Below, in pieces: positions 1 to 6,233 of a stretch of 8,560 nucleotides of DNA. The translations under genes were made by a program, and so were the position numbers. Positions within the stretch are counted from its first letter, which is position 1, and every line of letters begins with the position of its first letter. The notes under the pieces were generated by a model. The model did not search any database. It was given only the letters and a program-made list of their open reading frames with translations, and was not told the origin of the DNA. The stretch is taken from positions 1 through 8,560 of the forward strand of contig QGUZ01000212.1 in the NCBI GenBank assembly GCA_003242605.1. The letters run 5' to 3'. Origin of the DNA: Actinomycetota bacterium (GTDB taxonomy: Bacteria; Actinomycetota; Actinomycetes; Streptosporangiales; Streptosporangiaceae).

Positions 1-1
1 C

Positions 2-1240
2 GCGCGGGGAGGCGCCGGGGCGCGGCTCCGAGGGGGCAGGGGCGTACAAGCCCCCGCGCGGAGCGGGAGGGGGTCGGGGGCGCGCGGGCGCGCGCGGCCC
101 GCCTCGGCGCGGGCGGCGGCCGCGGCCCGCGCCGGCGCCCGCCTCGCGCAGCGGGCCGAGCCGGTCGCCGACGACGTGCTCACCCGCGCCCTCATGCTCG
201 CCGGCGCCGGGCTCGGCATCGTGCTCATCAGCGTGCTGGTGACCCTGCGGCTGGGCGCGCGGCTGTCGGTGGAGCTCGCCGCGCTGCGCCGGGCCGCCCA
301 GGAGGTGGCCCAGGTGCGGCTGCCGAACGTGGTGGACAAGCTCCGGCAGGGCGAGCAGGTGGACACCGCGGCCGAGGCGCCGCCGATCCACACCGCGAGC
401 ACCACCGCCGAGATCCAGGACGTGGAGGAGGCGTTCTCCGCGGTGCAGCACACCGCGATCGACGCCGCGGTCGGCCAGGCCCGGCTGCGCGCCGGGGTGA
501 ACCAGGTCTTCCTCAACCTCGCCCGGCGCAGCCAGGTGCTGCTGCACCGGCAGCGCATCCAGCTCGACGAGATGCAGCGCCGGGCGACCGACCCGAGCAC
601 GCTCGACGACCTGTTCCGCCTCGACCACCTCACCACCCGGATGCGGCGGCACGCCGAGGGCCTGATCATCCTCGCCGGCGAGCTGCCCGGCCGGGGCTGG
701 AGCAAGCCGGTCCCGATCTTCGACGTGTGCCGTGGGGCCGCCGCCGAGGTGGAGGACTACGCGCGGGTGACCGTGCACAACATGTCCGACCACGCCCTCG
801 TCGGCGAGGCCGTCGGCGACGTCATCCACCTCGTCGCCGAGCTGATCGAGAACGCCACGGTCTACTCCCCGGCGCACACCCAGGTGCACGTGCGCGGCGA
901 GATGGCGGCGAACGGCTTCGTGATCGAGGTCGAGGACCGCGGCCTCGGCATCCCGCGGGAGGCGCTCGAGGAATTCAATGATCGTCTTGCGAATCCACCC
1001 GAATTCGACCTCGCCGACAGCGATAGGCTCGGTCTGTTCGTCGTCGGCCGCCTCGCGGCCCGGCACAACATCCGCGTCACGCTACGCCCCTCGCCGTACG
1101 GAGGAACCACCGCTATCGTGCTGATTCCGCTCGACTTGATCAGCACCCCGCAGCCCCCGGACACGCCACGCGGGCTGGCGCAGCTCACGCTGATCCCCGT
1201 CGACAACGACACGGACGCAGGAGAGGAGGGCGACCGATGA
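2..1240 (+). CDS. Sensor histidine kinase-like protein, conservon CvnA type (5' end outside window)
   Basis: Membrane-bound ATPase/kinase of the actinobacterial conservon group, which often carry a nitrate/nitrite-sensing-like outer domain. The reading frame is open to the left edge, so the N-terminus is probably missing. An internal GTG at 176 is the first good start and is used for numbering here. Residues ~5-27 form a membrane helix, followed by a HAMP-like segment with the family-typical 'RLPNVVDKLRQGEQVD' stretch. The dimerisation/H-box-like helix contains 'FRLDHLTTRMRRHAE' (His151). The HATPase domain shows an N box (His218, Glu222, Asn226), a G1 box 'EDRGLGIP' (Asp254) and a G2 box 'GLFVVGRLA' (286-294), ending in 'GGTTAIVLIP'. 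Its stop overlaps the next start (ATGA), so the two genes are translationally coupled. The family is clear; the sensed signal is not, because the sensor domain lies outside. Bases 2-130 encode an odd Arg/Gly/Ala-rich stretch. Confidence 0.88.
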   Translation, partial: ARGGAGARLRGGRGVQAPARSGRGSGARGRARPASARAAAAARAGARLAQRAEPVADDVLTRALMLAGAGLGIVLISVLVTLRLGARLSVELAALRRAAQEVAQVRLPNVVDKLRQGEQVDTAAEAPPIHTASTTAEIQDVEEAFSAVQHTAIDAAVGQARLRAGVNQVFLNLARRSQVLLHRQRIQLDEMQRRATDPSTLDDLFRLDHLTTRMRRHAEGLIILAGELPGRGWSKPVPIFDVCRGAAAEVEDYARVTVHNMSDHALVGEAVGDVIHLVAELIENATVYSPAHTQVHVRGEMAANGFVIEVEDRGLGIPREALEEFNDRLANPPEFDLADSDRLGLFVVGRLAARHNIRVTLRPSPYGGTTAIVLIPLDLISTPQPPDTPRGLAQLTLIPVDNDTDAGEEGDR

Positions 1241-1602
1241 CGCACGAACGCTGGCTGGACGAGGACGCCGGCCCGGTGGTGCCCGCCTATCTCCTCACCC
1301 GTGGGCGGACCGAGTCGTCCAGCAAGGAGATCGACCTGGTCGCCGTCATCGTGACCGAGGGCGGGATCACTCCGCCGGCGGGGCTCGGCCCGGAGCACCT
1401 CATCATCCTGCACCGCTGCACCCGCCCCACCCCGCTGGTGGACGTCGCCGCCGAGCTCAACCTGCCGATCGGCGTCGTCCGTGTGCTCGTCGGCGACCTG
1501 CACGAGCAGGGGCTGGTCCGGGTCCGCCGTCCGTCCCCCGCGGCCCGCACCCCCAGCGAAGGCCTCCTCAGGGAGGTCATCAACGGTCTGCGCGCCCTCT
1601 GA
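1237..1602 (+). CDS. DUF742 family protein, conservon CvnC type
   Basis: A 121-residue cytoplasmic protein of the DUF742 family, the third member (CvnC) of actinobacterial conservons. These operons encode a sensor kinase, a roadblock protein, a DUF742 protein and a small GTPase, and are thought to form a membrane-associated complex reminiscent of eukaryotic G-protein signalling. Visible hallmarks are the N-terminal 'VVPAYLLTRGRTE' segment, the central 'LGPEHLIILHRCTRPTPLVDVAAELNLPIGVVRVLVGDL', which reads like a winged-helix element, and the basic 'EQGLVRVRRP' strand. The start is supported by a strong Shine-Dalgarno run (GGAGAGGAGGG, 1220-1230) six bases before ATG 1237 and by the 4-base overlap with the kinase. 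No roadblock gene separates it from the kinase and no GTPase gene follows; the next gene is a metabolic dehydrogenase. The exact biochemical role is unknown. Confidence 0.88.
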   Translation: MTHERWLDEDAGPVVPAYLLTRGRTESSSKEIDLVAVIVTEGGITPPAGLGPEHLIILHRCTRPTPLVDVAAELNLPIGVVRVLVGDLHEQGLVRVRRPSPAARTPSEGLLREVINGLRAL

Positions 1603-1842
1603 CCGCGCGCTCCGCGACCCGCGCGCCGCTCGCGCGCGCCGCATCCGCTGAACCCGTCGCCCTCCCGCTCCCGCGTCCTTCAGGTGGGTGCCGCGCGGCC
1701 CCCGGGCATCCCGCCGCCCACCCGCCGACCGGTCTCCGCGATCGGGCGACATCCCCGTTGTGAGCCGTGCGCCTCCCGGCTCGCGTTCCGCGTGATTCAC
1801 CCGGCGACGACCACATGCCCGCAAGGGCTGTGGGTAGGGGCG

Positions 1843-1875
1843 TGACTCGTCAGGGTGTTGCGAGCGCGTTACGCG
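1843..1875. promoter_or_regulatory. Two short palindromes upstream of fdhA, possible operator
   Basis: TGAC-TC-GTCA (1843-1852) and CGCGT-T-ACGCG (1865-1875) are perfect short inverted repeats ending 17 bases before the fdhA ATG, next to its ribosome binding site (AGGGGA, 1881-1886). They are placed where a repressor site could be. In DNA this GC-rich, short palindromes occur often by chance, and I found no convincing -35/-10 pair in 1603-1891. The rest of that spacer holds only GC repeats, including a weak GCGCGC stem (1605-1626) just after the DUF742 stop. Confidence 0.2.
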
Positions 1876-1891
1876 TGATGAGGGGATTGCG

Positions 1892-3112
1892 ATGCCGGGC
1901 AACAGGGCCGTTATCTACAAGGGACCGGGCAAGGTCGCGGTCGAGGAGACGCCGTACCCCGAGTTCGAGCTCAAGGACGGGCCGGGGGTGAACCCCGCGA
2001 ACGTCGGCCGCAAGGTGCACCACGGCGTGATCGTCAAGGCGATCGCCACCAACATCTGCGGCAGCGACCAGCACATGGTGCGCGGCCGTACCACGGCCCC
2101 GGTCGGGCTCACCCTCGGGCACGAGATCACCGGTGAGGTCGTGGAGACCGGCCGCGACGTGGAGTTCATCAAGGTCGGCGACCTGGTGTCGGTGCCGTTC
2201 AACATCGCCTGCGGCCGGTGCCGCAACTGCAAGGAGGGCAAGACCGACGTCTGCGAGAACGTGAACCCCGAGCGCGCCGGGTCCGCGTACGGGTACGTGG
2301 ACATGGGCGGCTGGGTGGGCGGCCAGGCCGAGTACGTGCTCGTGCCGTACGCGGACTGGAACCTGCTCAAGTTCCCCGACCGGGACCAGGCGATGGAGAA
2401 GATCCTCGACCTGGCGATGCTCTCCGACATCTTCCCCACCGGCTTCCACGGCTGCGTCAGCGCCGGGGTCGGGCCGGGCTCCACGGTCTACATCGCCGGG
2501 GCCGGGCCGGTCGGGCTCGCCGCCGCGTGCTCGGCGTTCCTGCTCGGCGCCGCCGTCGTGATCGTCGGTGACCTCAACAAGGAGCGCCTCGCCCAGGCGC
2601 GCAGCTTCGGCTGCGAGACCGTGGACGTGTCGGCCGGGGACCCCAAGGACCAGATCGAGCAGATCCTCGGCGTGCCCGAGGTGGACTGCGCGGTCGACGC
2701 CGTCGGCTTCGAGGCGCGCGGCCACGGCCGCGAGGCCCAGCAGGAGCGTCCGGCGACCGTGCTCAACACGCTGATGGACGTCACCCGGGCGGGCGGCGCG
2801 CTCGGCATCCCGGGCCTGTACGTCACCGGCGACCCGGGCGCCGCGGACGAGGCCGCCAGGCACGGCTCGCTGTCGATCCGCATCGGCCTCGGCTGGTCGA
2901 AGTCCCACTCCTTCGTCACCGGCCAGTGCCCGGTGATGCGCTACCACCGCCGGCTGATGATGGCGATCCTGCACGACCGGGTCCAGATCGCGAAGGCGGT
3001 CAACGCCACGCCGATACCGCTCGAGGCGGCGCCGCGCGGCTACGCCGAGTTCGACCACGGCGCCGCCCGCAAGTACGTCCTCGACCCGCACGGCATGCTC
3101 GCCGCGGCGTGA
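1892..3112 (+). CDS. fdhA: Formaldehyde dehydrogenase, glutathione-independent (zinc/NAD-dependent)
   Basis: A cytosolic medium-chain, zinc-dependent dehydrogenase that oxidises formaldehyde to formate with tightly bound NAD and no glutathione. The 406-residue sequence follows the Pseudomonas putida enzyme (about 398 residues) closely along its whole length. Catalytic zinc ligands are Cys56 ('NICGSDQHM'), His77 ('GHE') and Asp179 ('LSDI'). The structural zinc is held by Cys107, Cys110, Cys113 and Cys121. The Rossmann motif is 'GAGPVG' (203-208), with Asp227 ('VGDLN') for NAD ribose binding. The family-specific 'VDCAVDAVGFEARGHG' and 'GIPGLYVTGDPGA' segments are present. It carries a slightly longer N-terminal loop (residues ~26-40) than the Pseudomonas enzyme. 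ATG 1892 is preceded by AGGGGA at 1881-1886. It appears monocistronic, with a strong hairpin after the stop; its likely role is formaldehyde detoxification or C1 metabolism. Dismutation of other short aldehydes is known for the family. Confidence 0.95.
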   Translation: MPGNRAVIYKGPGKVAVEETPYPEFELKDGPGVNPANVGRKVHHGVIVKAIATNICGSDQHMVRGRTTAPVGLTLGHEITGEVVETGRDVEFIKVGDLVSVPFNIACGRCRNCKEGKTDVCENVNPERAGSAYGYVDMGGWVGGQAEYVLVPYADWNLLKFPDRDQAMEKILDLAMLSDIFPTGFHGCVSAGVGPGSTVYIAGAGPVGLAAACSAFLLGAAVVIVGDLNKERLAQARSFGCETVDVSAGDPKDQIEQILGVPEVDCAVDAVGFEARGHGREAQQERPATVLNTLMDVTRAGGALGIPGLYVTGDPGAADEAARHGSLSIRIGLGWSKSHSFVTGQCPVMRYHRRLMMAILHDRVQIAKAVNATPIPLEAAPRGYAEFDHGAARKYVLDPHGMLAAA

Positions 3113-3143
3113 CGTCCGGCCGCCGGAGGGGGGCCGCGTCTTT

Positions 3144-3179
3144 CCCGCCCGGGCACGAGGGTTCTCGCGCCCGGGCGGG
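3144..3179 (+). terminator. Strong hairpin after fdhA
   Basis: A perfect 11-bp stem (3144-3154 with 3169-3179), continued after one A/C mismatch by four more pairs around a GGTT loop (3160-3163). It lies 32 bases after the fdhA stop. No T-run follows, which is common for actinobacterial terminators. A TTT on the left side would serve transcription from the other strand only weakly. Read as the fdhA terminator. Confidence 0.65.
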
Positions 3180-3181
3180 CT

Positions 3182-3246
3182 CGCCGGGGCGCCGGACGGA
3201 CGCCCCGGCGCGAACCGCACGTGACCCGTGGCGGTACGTGCGGTTT
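3182..3246. repeat. Two further tandem inverted repeats
   Basis: Directly after the fdhA hairpin come two more perfect 10-bp inverted repeats. CGCCGGGGCG (3182-3191) pairs with 3201-3210 across a 9-base loop, and AACCGCACGT (3213-3222) pairs with 3236-3245 across 13 bases. The second ends in GGTTT. Together with the first hairpin they form three stem-loops in about 100 bases. They may be back-up terminators or a structured RNA 3' end. The core CCGCACGT recurs at 3555-3562, so the second repeat could instead be a protein site. Confidence 0.5.
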
Positions 3247-3456
3247 GCACAGCGTCTACGCCGGCCGCTGGCGTGCCCGGCCTGCGCGCATCGGTCCGGC
3301 TTCGCTGGCCGTGCGGGCCGGTGCGTTGTGCCGAACCAGGACGTCGGGCTGCACGAGTTCGCCCAGGGGATCGACCTCAAGCTCGCGACGTTGGGCGGTC
3401 GCGCGTTCGACGACGACGTGCCGGACGGTGGGGCCGAGCCCCTGCCGCCGCCGTGA
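3238..3456 (+). CDS. Possible small ORF or gene remnant, unrecognised product
   Basis: I do not recognise this ORF. From GTG 3238 it would encode 72 residues; a shorter alternative is GTG 3328 (42 residues). The start is uncertain because no clear ribosome binding site precedes either and GTG 3238 lies inside an inverted repeat. The first half includes 'CPAC' and another Cys. The last 40 codons have about 95% G/C at the third position and a mixed, protein-like composition ending in an acidic stretch and 'PLPPP'. A strong hairpin begins two bases after the stop, as expected for a real 3' end. Against this, the other frames here are also open, as is usual at this GC content, and no family motif is visible. 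It could be a small protein, the tail of a decayed gene, or chance. Confidence 0.25.
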   Translation: MRFAQRLRRPLACPACAHRSGFAGRAGRCVVPNQDVGLHEFAQGIDLKLATLGGRAFDDDVPDGGAEPLPPP

Positions 3457-3457
3457 C

Positions 3458-3492
3458 GCCGGTGGCCGGTCGGCTCCCGGCCGGCCACCGGT
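3458..3492 (+). terminator. Strong hairpin directly after the small ORF
   Basis: CCGGTGGCCGG (3459-3469) pairs perfectly with 3481-3491, and the inside of the loop continues the stem by four more pairs (one G/T), leaving a 3-base loop. It is about 15 bp in all with no T-run. It sits two bases after the TGA at 3454-3456 and upstream of the PBP leader, so it would insulate the latter from fdhA-side transcription. Confidence 0.5.
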
Positions 3493-3585
3493 CGCGGTGA
3501 CGGACACGGTTTGGTCGTGGGCTTTCCCGATATCCGGGCGTTGAATCCCCGCGTCCGCACGTGGACAGGCAAAACGACCATGGCG

Positions 3586-3614
3586 GTGCCCCGCCTCGTG
3601 GCCGGGCGGGGCAC
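3586..3614. repeat. Inverted repeat upstream of the PBP leader
   Basis: A perfect 10-bp stem (3586-3595 with 3605-3614) around a 9-base loop, about 25 bases before the proposed riboswitch. Its function is unknown; it may be the start of the leader or an upstream terminator. The region 3493-3636 has no convincing -35/-10 pair. TTGAAT at 3541 is the best -35-like hexamer but has no good partner. Confidence 0.35.
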
Positions 3615-3636
3615 TCCGCTGGAAAGGGTCACGAAA

Positions 3637-3849
3637 GGCATACGGTTCGCTTAACTTCGCCCGGCCCATGCCGACGCCGGACGGGCCGGGGACGCGGCGG
3701 GCCGGGCACTCCGGCTGCGCAGGGGCGGGTGAACCGCCCTGGTAGCGCGGACCTCCGGCGGCCGCCGACCGGGCGTGAAGGCCGTCCGAGCCGCCGCTCA
3801 CCGGCGCCGCCGCGGCCGCCCCGCGTCAGCCATCCGTGCCGAATTCCGT
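3637..3849 (+). ncRNA. Candidate cyclic-di-AMP (ydaO/yuaA-type) riboswitch
   Basis: A structured leader before the PBP gene carries, in order, the conserved blocks known for ydaO/yuaA aptamers: CGCTTAAC (3648-3655); a P2-like stem with 8 perfect pairs (3660-3667 with 3683-3690) ending in GGGGAC (3688-3693); GGGTGAACC (3727-3735) followed by GCCCT and GGTAG (3741-3745), where ACC/GGU can pair as in Bacillus subtilis ydaO; and GTCAGCCATCC (3825-3835) in place of the usual GUCAGCUAACC. The ends close into a P1-like helix: 3642-3645 with 3846-3849 and 3646-3649 with 3840-3843, interrupted by a TT bulge. Between GGTAG and GTCAGC is a long GC-rich arm containing CGGAC/GTCCG (3748-3752 with 3784-3788). 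In known cases c-di-AMP binding lowers expression, and in Actinobacteria targets are often cell-wall genes. The last block and the long arm deviate from the consensus as I remember it. Confidence 0.6.
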
Positions 3850-3862
3850 CCCCGGGCCAAGC

Positions 3863-3869
3863 GGGAAGG
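3863..3869 (+). promoter_or_regulatory. Ribosome binding site-like GGGAAGG with unusual spacing
   Basis: GGGAAGG lies 16 bases before ATG 3886, too far for a normal Shine-Dalgarno, but 7 bases before an in-frame CTG at 3877. Either the PBP starts at CTG (three extra residues), or ATG is used with the weak GGA at 3879-3881, or folding of the leader brings the site closer. Confidence 0.35.
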
Positions 3870-3885
3870 CAATAACCTGGATGAC

Positions 3886-6156
3886 ATGCCAAATCGGGGA
3901 AAAGGTCCGGCTTGGGGCGGGTCAACGGTGGTGCGCCTGTTGGGGGCGGGCGCGGTCGCGGGGCTGCTTGTCGCAGGCATCGCGTTTCCCGCCGTTGGTG
4001 GCGCCGGACTGGGCATTCGCACCGTCGCTGACGAGCTCAACCTCAAACCGGAGGAGCTCAAGGAGCCGCCGCTCGCGGAGAAGACGACCGTTCTCGACGC
4101 GACCGGCAAGCCGATCGCGCAGTTCTACGAGCAGTACCGCGAGGTCATCCCGCTCAGCGAGGTCGCGGACGTGATGAAGACCGCGATCATCGCGATCGAG
4201 GACGAGCGCTTCTACGAGCACGGTGCGATCGACCTCGAGGGCACGATCCGCGCGGCGATCAAAAACATCTCGTCCGGCGGGGTGAGCGAGGGCGGATCCG
4301 GTATCACCCAGCAGCTCGTCAAGCAGATCCTGCTCAACCAGGCCGAGACGCTCGAGGAGAAGAACAAGGCGGTCGAGGCGAGCCTCGCGCGCAAGCTCAA
4401 CGAGCTGCGCTACGCGATGGCGATCGAGCAGAAGTACACCAAGGACCAGATCCTCGAGAAGTACCTCAACATCGCCTACTTCGGCGCGGGCGCCAACGGC
4501 ATCGAGGCGGCCGCGAAGCGCTTCTTCGGCAAGCGGGCGAAGGATCTCAACCTGGTCGAGGCGGCCACCCTCGCGGGAGCCGTACAGGATCCCAACCGGA
4601 CCGACCCTGAGCTGGGCAAGAAGAACCGGGACCGGCTGCTCGCGCGGCGCAACATCGTGCTCGACAAGATGGCCGAGCTCGGCAAGATCACCAAGGAGGA
4701 GGCCGAGGAGGCCAAGAAGCAGAAGCTCGGCTACAAGGGCACGCCGCTGCCCGGCGGGTGCGGCGCGAGCAAGTACCCGTACTTCTGCCTCTACGTCCGG
4801 TACGAGATTCTCAACAACCCGATCTTCGGCAAGACGCGGAAGGCGCGCGAGCGCCTGCTCAACCGCGGCGGCCTGACCATCAAGACGACGCTCGACCCGA
4901 AGATGCAGGCCGCCGCCGAGAAGGCGATCCGCAAGTGGGTGTACCCCACGGACAAGCCGGTCGCCGCCGAGGCGCTCATCGAGCCCGGCACGGGCGCGAT
5001 CAAGGCGATGGCGGCGAGCCGTAAGTACGGCACGAACAAGCGCAAGAACGAGATCTCCTACAACCTCGTCGCCGACGCCGCGCACGGCGGTGGCATCGGC
5101 TTCCAGAACGGCTCCACGAACAAGGTCTTCGCGCTGATCACCGCCCTGAAGAAGGGCATGAAGATCAACGACGGGATCACCGTCGGCGCCAGCTACAGCG
5201 CGCCCGGCTACTACGCGTTCAAGAACTGCAAGGGCAACAACGTCGGCGAGCCGAGCCACGTGGTCACCAACTCCGACGGCGGCGGCGCCGGCTTCTATTC
5301 GCTGCAGACCGGCACCTGGGCGTCGTCGAACACCTTCTTCATGGCGCTGGAGCAGCGGGTCGGCCTCTGCGACACGATCAAAACCGCCAAGTCGCTCGGC
5401 CTGAAGCGGGCCGACGGCCAGCCGCTCACCGAGTACTCGACGTTCGTCCTCGGCACGAACGAGACCGACCCGGTGACCGTGGCGAGCGCGTACGCGGCGA
5501 TCGCCGCGCGCGGCAAGTACTGCCAGCCCATGGCGATCACCGAGATCATCGACCGGTACGGCAAGAGCACCAAGTACCGGCCCAAGTGCAAGCAGGTGCT
5601 CGACCCCGAGATCGCCGACGCCACCTCCGCGATCCTCTCCGGCGTGTTCACCAAGGGCACGATGCGCGGCGTGGGCGGCATCGGGCGGCCGGCGGCCGGG
5701 AAGACCGGCACCACCGACGCGTACGCCACCGCCTGGTTCGCCGGGTACACCCCGAACCTCGCGGGCGCGGTGAGCATCGGTGACCCGCGCGGCGCGAACG
5801 TGCACCGGCTCAGCAACGTCACCATCGGCGGCAGGTACTACCCGGCGGTGTTCGGCGCCTCCATTCCGGGCCCGATCTGGAAGGACACCTTCATCGAGGC
5901 GCTGAAGGGCGTGCCGCCGCAGGACTTCGTCCCGATCAACTCGGCGCGCTTCGGCGGGTGCAGCACGGGCTGTGCCCCGAAGCGGAAGGAGCGCGACGAG
6001 GACAACGGTGACGAGGTCCTCCGCGACGAGGGGGGGGACCGCGGGGGCCCGTTCGGCGGGTTTGGCCGGCCGGACCCCGGGGTCGGCCTGCCGGGGGCCG
6101 GGCCGGGCCGACCGGGGGACGGTCCGGGCCGGGGACGCGGCGGTTTCGACCACTGA
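3886..6156 (+). CDS. Class A penicillin-binding protein (transglycosylase/transpeptidase)
   Basis: A bifunctional peptidoglycan synthase of 756 residues that polymerises lipid II and cross-links peptides outside the membrane. A short cytoplasmic tail and one membrane helix (residues ~15-37) precede the GT51 domain: catalytic Glu105 in 'EDERFYEH', 'GGSGITQQ' (136-143), 'RKLNELRYA', 'YFGAGANGIEAAAKRFFG' and 'ATLAGAVQDPN'. The transpeptidase domain has Ser410-Thr-Asn-Lys413 (SxxK), Ser480-Ser-Asn482 (SxN) and Lys606-Thr-Gly-Thr (KTGT). All eight cysteines lie in the external part, in four near pairs. The last ~55 residues are an acidic, then Gly/Pro/Arg-rich tail. ATG 3886 is chosen because it sits just before the basic tail and helix; the frame stays open upstream to GTG 3775, but that lies within the proposed riboswitch. 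It is transcribed alone and ends at a hairpin shared with the convergent genes. GT51 motif 2 has Gly where Thr is usual (GxSTxTQQ). Confidence 0.94.
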   Translation: MPNRGKGPAWGGSTVVRLLGAGAVAGLLVAGIAFPAVGGAGLGIRTVADELNLKPEELKEPPLAEKTTVLDATGKPIAQFYEQYREVIPLSEVADVMKTAIIAIEDERFYEHGAIDLEGTIRAAIKNISSGGVSEGGSGITQQLVKQILLNQAETLEEKNKAVEASLARKLNELRYAMAIEQKYTKDQILEKYLNIAYFGAGANGIEAAAKRFFGKRAKDLNLVEAATLAGAVQDPNRTDPELGKKNRDRLLARRNIVLDKMAELGKITKEEAEEAKKQKLGYKGTPLPGGCGASKYPYFCLYVRYEILNNPIFGKTRKARERLLNRGGLTIKTTLDPKMQAAAEKAIRKWVYPTDKPVAAEALIEPGTGAIKAMAASRKYGTNKRKNEISYNLVADAAHGGGIGFQNGSTNKVFALITALKKGMKINDGITVGASYSAPGYYAFKNCKGNNVGEPSHVVTNSDGGGAGFYSLQTGTWASSNTFFMALEQRVGLCDTIKTAKSLGLKRADGQPLTEYSTFVLGTNETDPVTVASAYAAIAARGKYCQPMAITEIIDRYGKSTKYRPKCKQVLDPEIADATSAILSGVFTKGTMRGVGGIGRPAAGKTGTTDAYATAWFAGYTPNLAGAVSIGDPRGANVHRLSNVTIGGRYYPAVFGASIPGPIWKDTFIEALKGVPPQDFVPINSARFGGCSTGCAPKRKERDEDNGDEVLRDEGGDRGGPFGGFGRPDPGVGLPGAGPGRPGDGPGRGRGGFDH

Positions 6157-6160
6157 CGGT

Positions 6161-6206
6161 ACGGCCGGCGCCGCCCCGCGGCCACCGCGGCAGGCGGCCC
6201 GGCCGT
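6161..6206. terminator. Bidirectional terminator hairpin between convergent genes
   Basis: ACGGCCGG (6161-6168) pairs with 6199-6206, GCCGCC (6170-6175) with 6193-6198, and CCGCGG (6176-6181) with 6185-6190, giving 20 pairs with one 1-base and one 2-base bulge and a CCA loop. It starts five bases after the PBP stop and lies 28 bases from the stop of the SRPBCC gene on the other strand, so it can end transcription from both sides. Confidence 0.7.
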
Positions 6207-6233
6207 GGCGTGCCCGGGCACCGGTCCCGTCGC

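Noticed and set aside
1741..1891. TTGTGA (1758-1763) as a -35 box for fdhA
   Set aside because: No TANNNT or similar -10 lies 16-19 bases downstream.
3109..3237. Extension of the small ORF back to GTG 3109, overlapping the fdhA stop
   Set aside because: It would run through the fdhA terminator hairpin and encodes Arg/Gly/Ala filler.
3775..3885. GTG 3775 as PBP start, adding 37 residues
   Set aside because: The extra residues are Arg/Ala-rich before the normal cytoplasmic tail, there is no ribosome binding site, and the stretch falls inside the leader RNA candidate.
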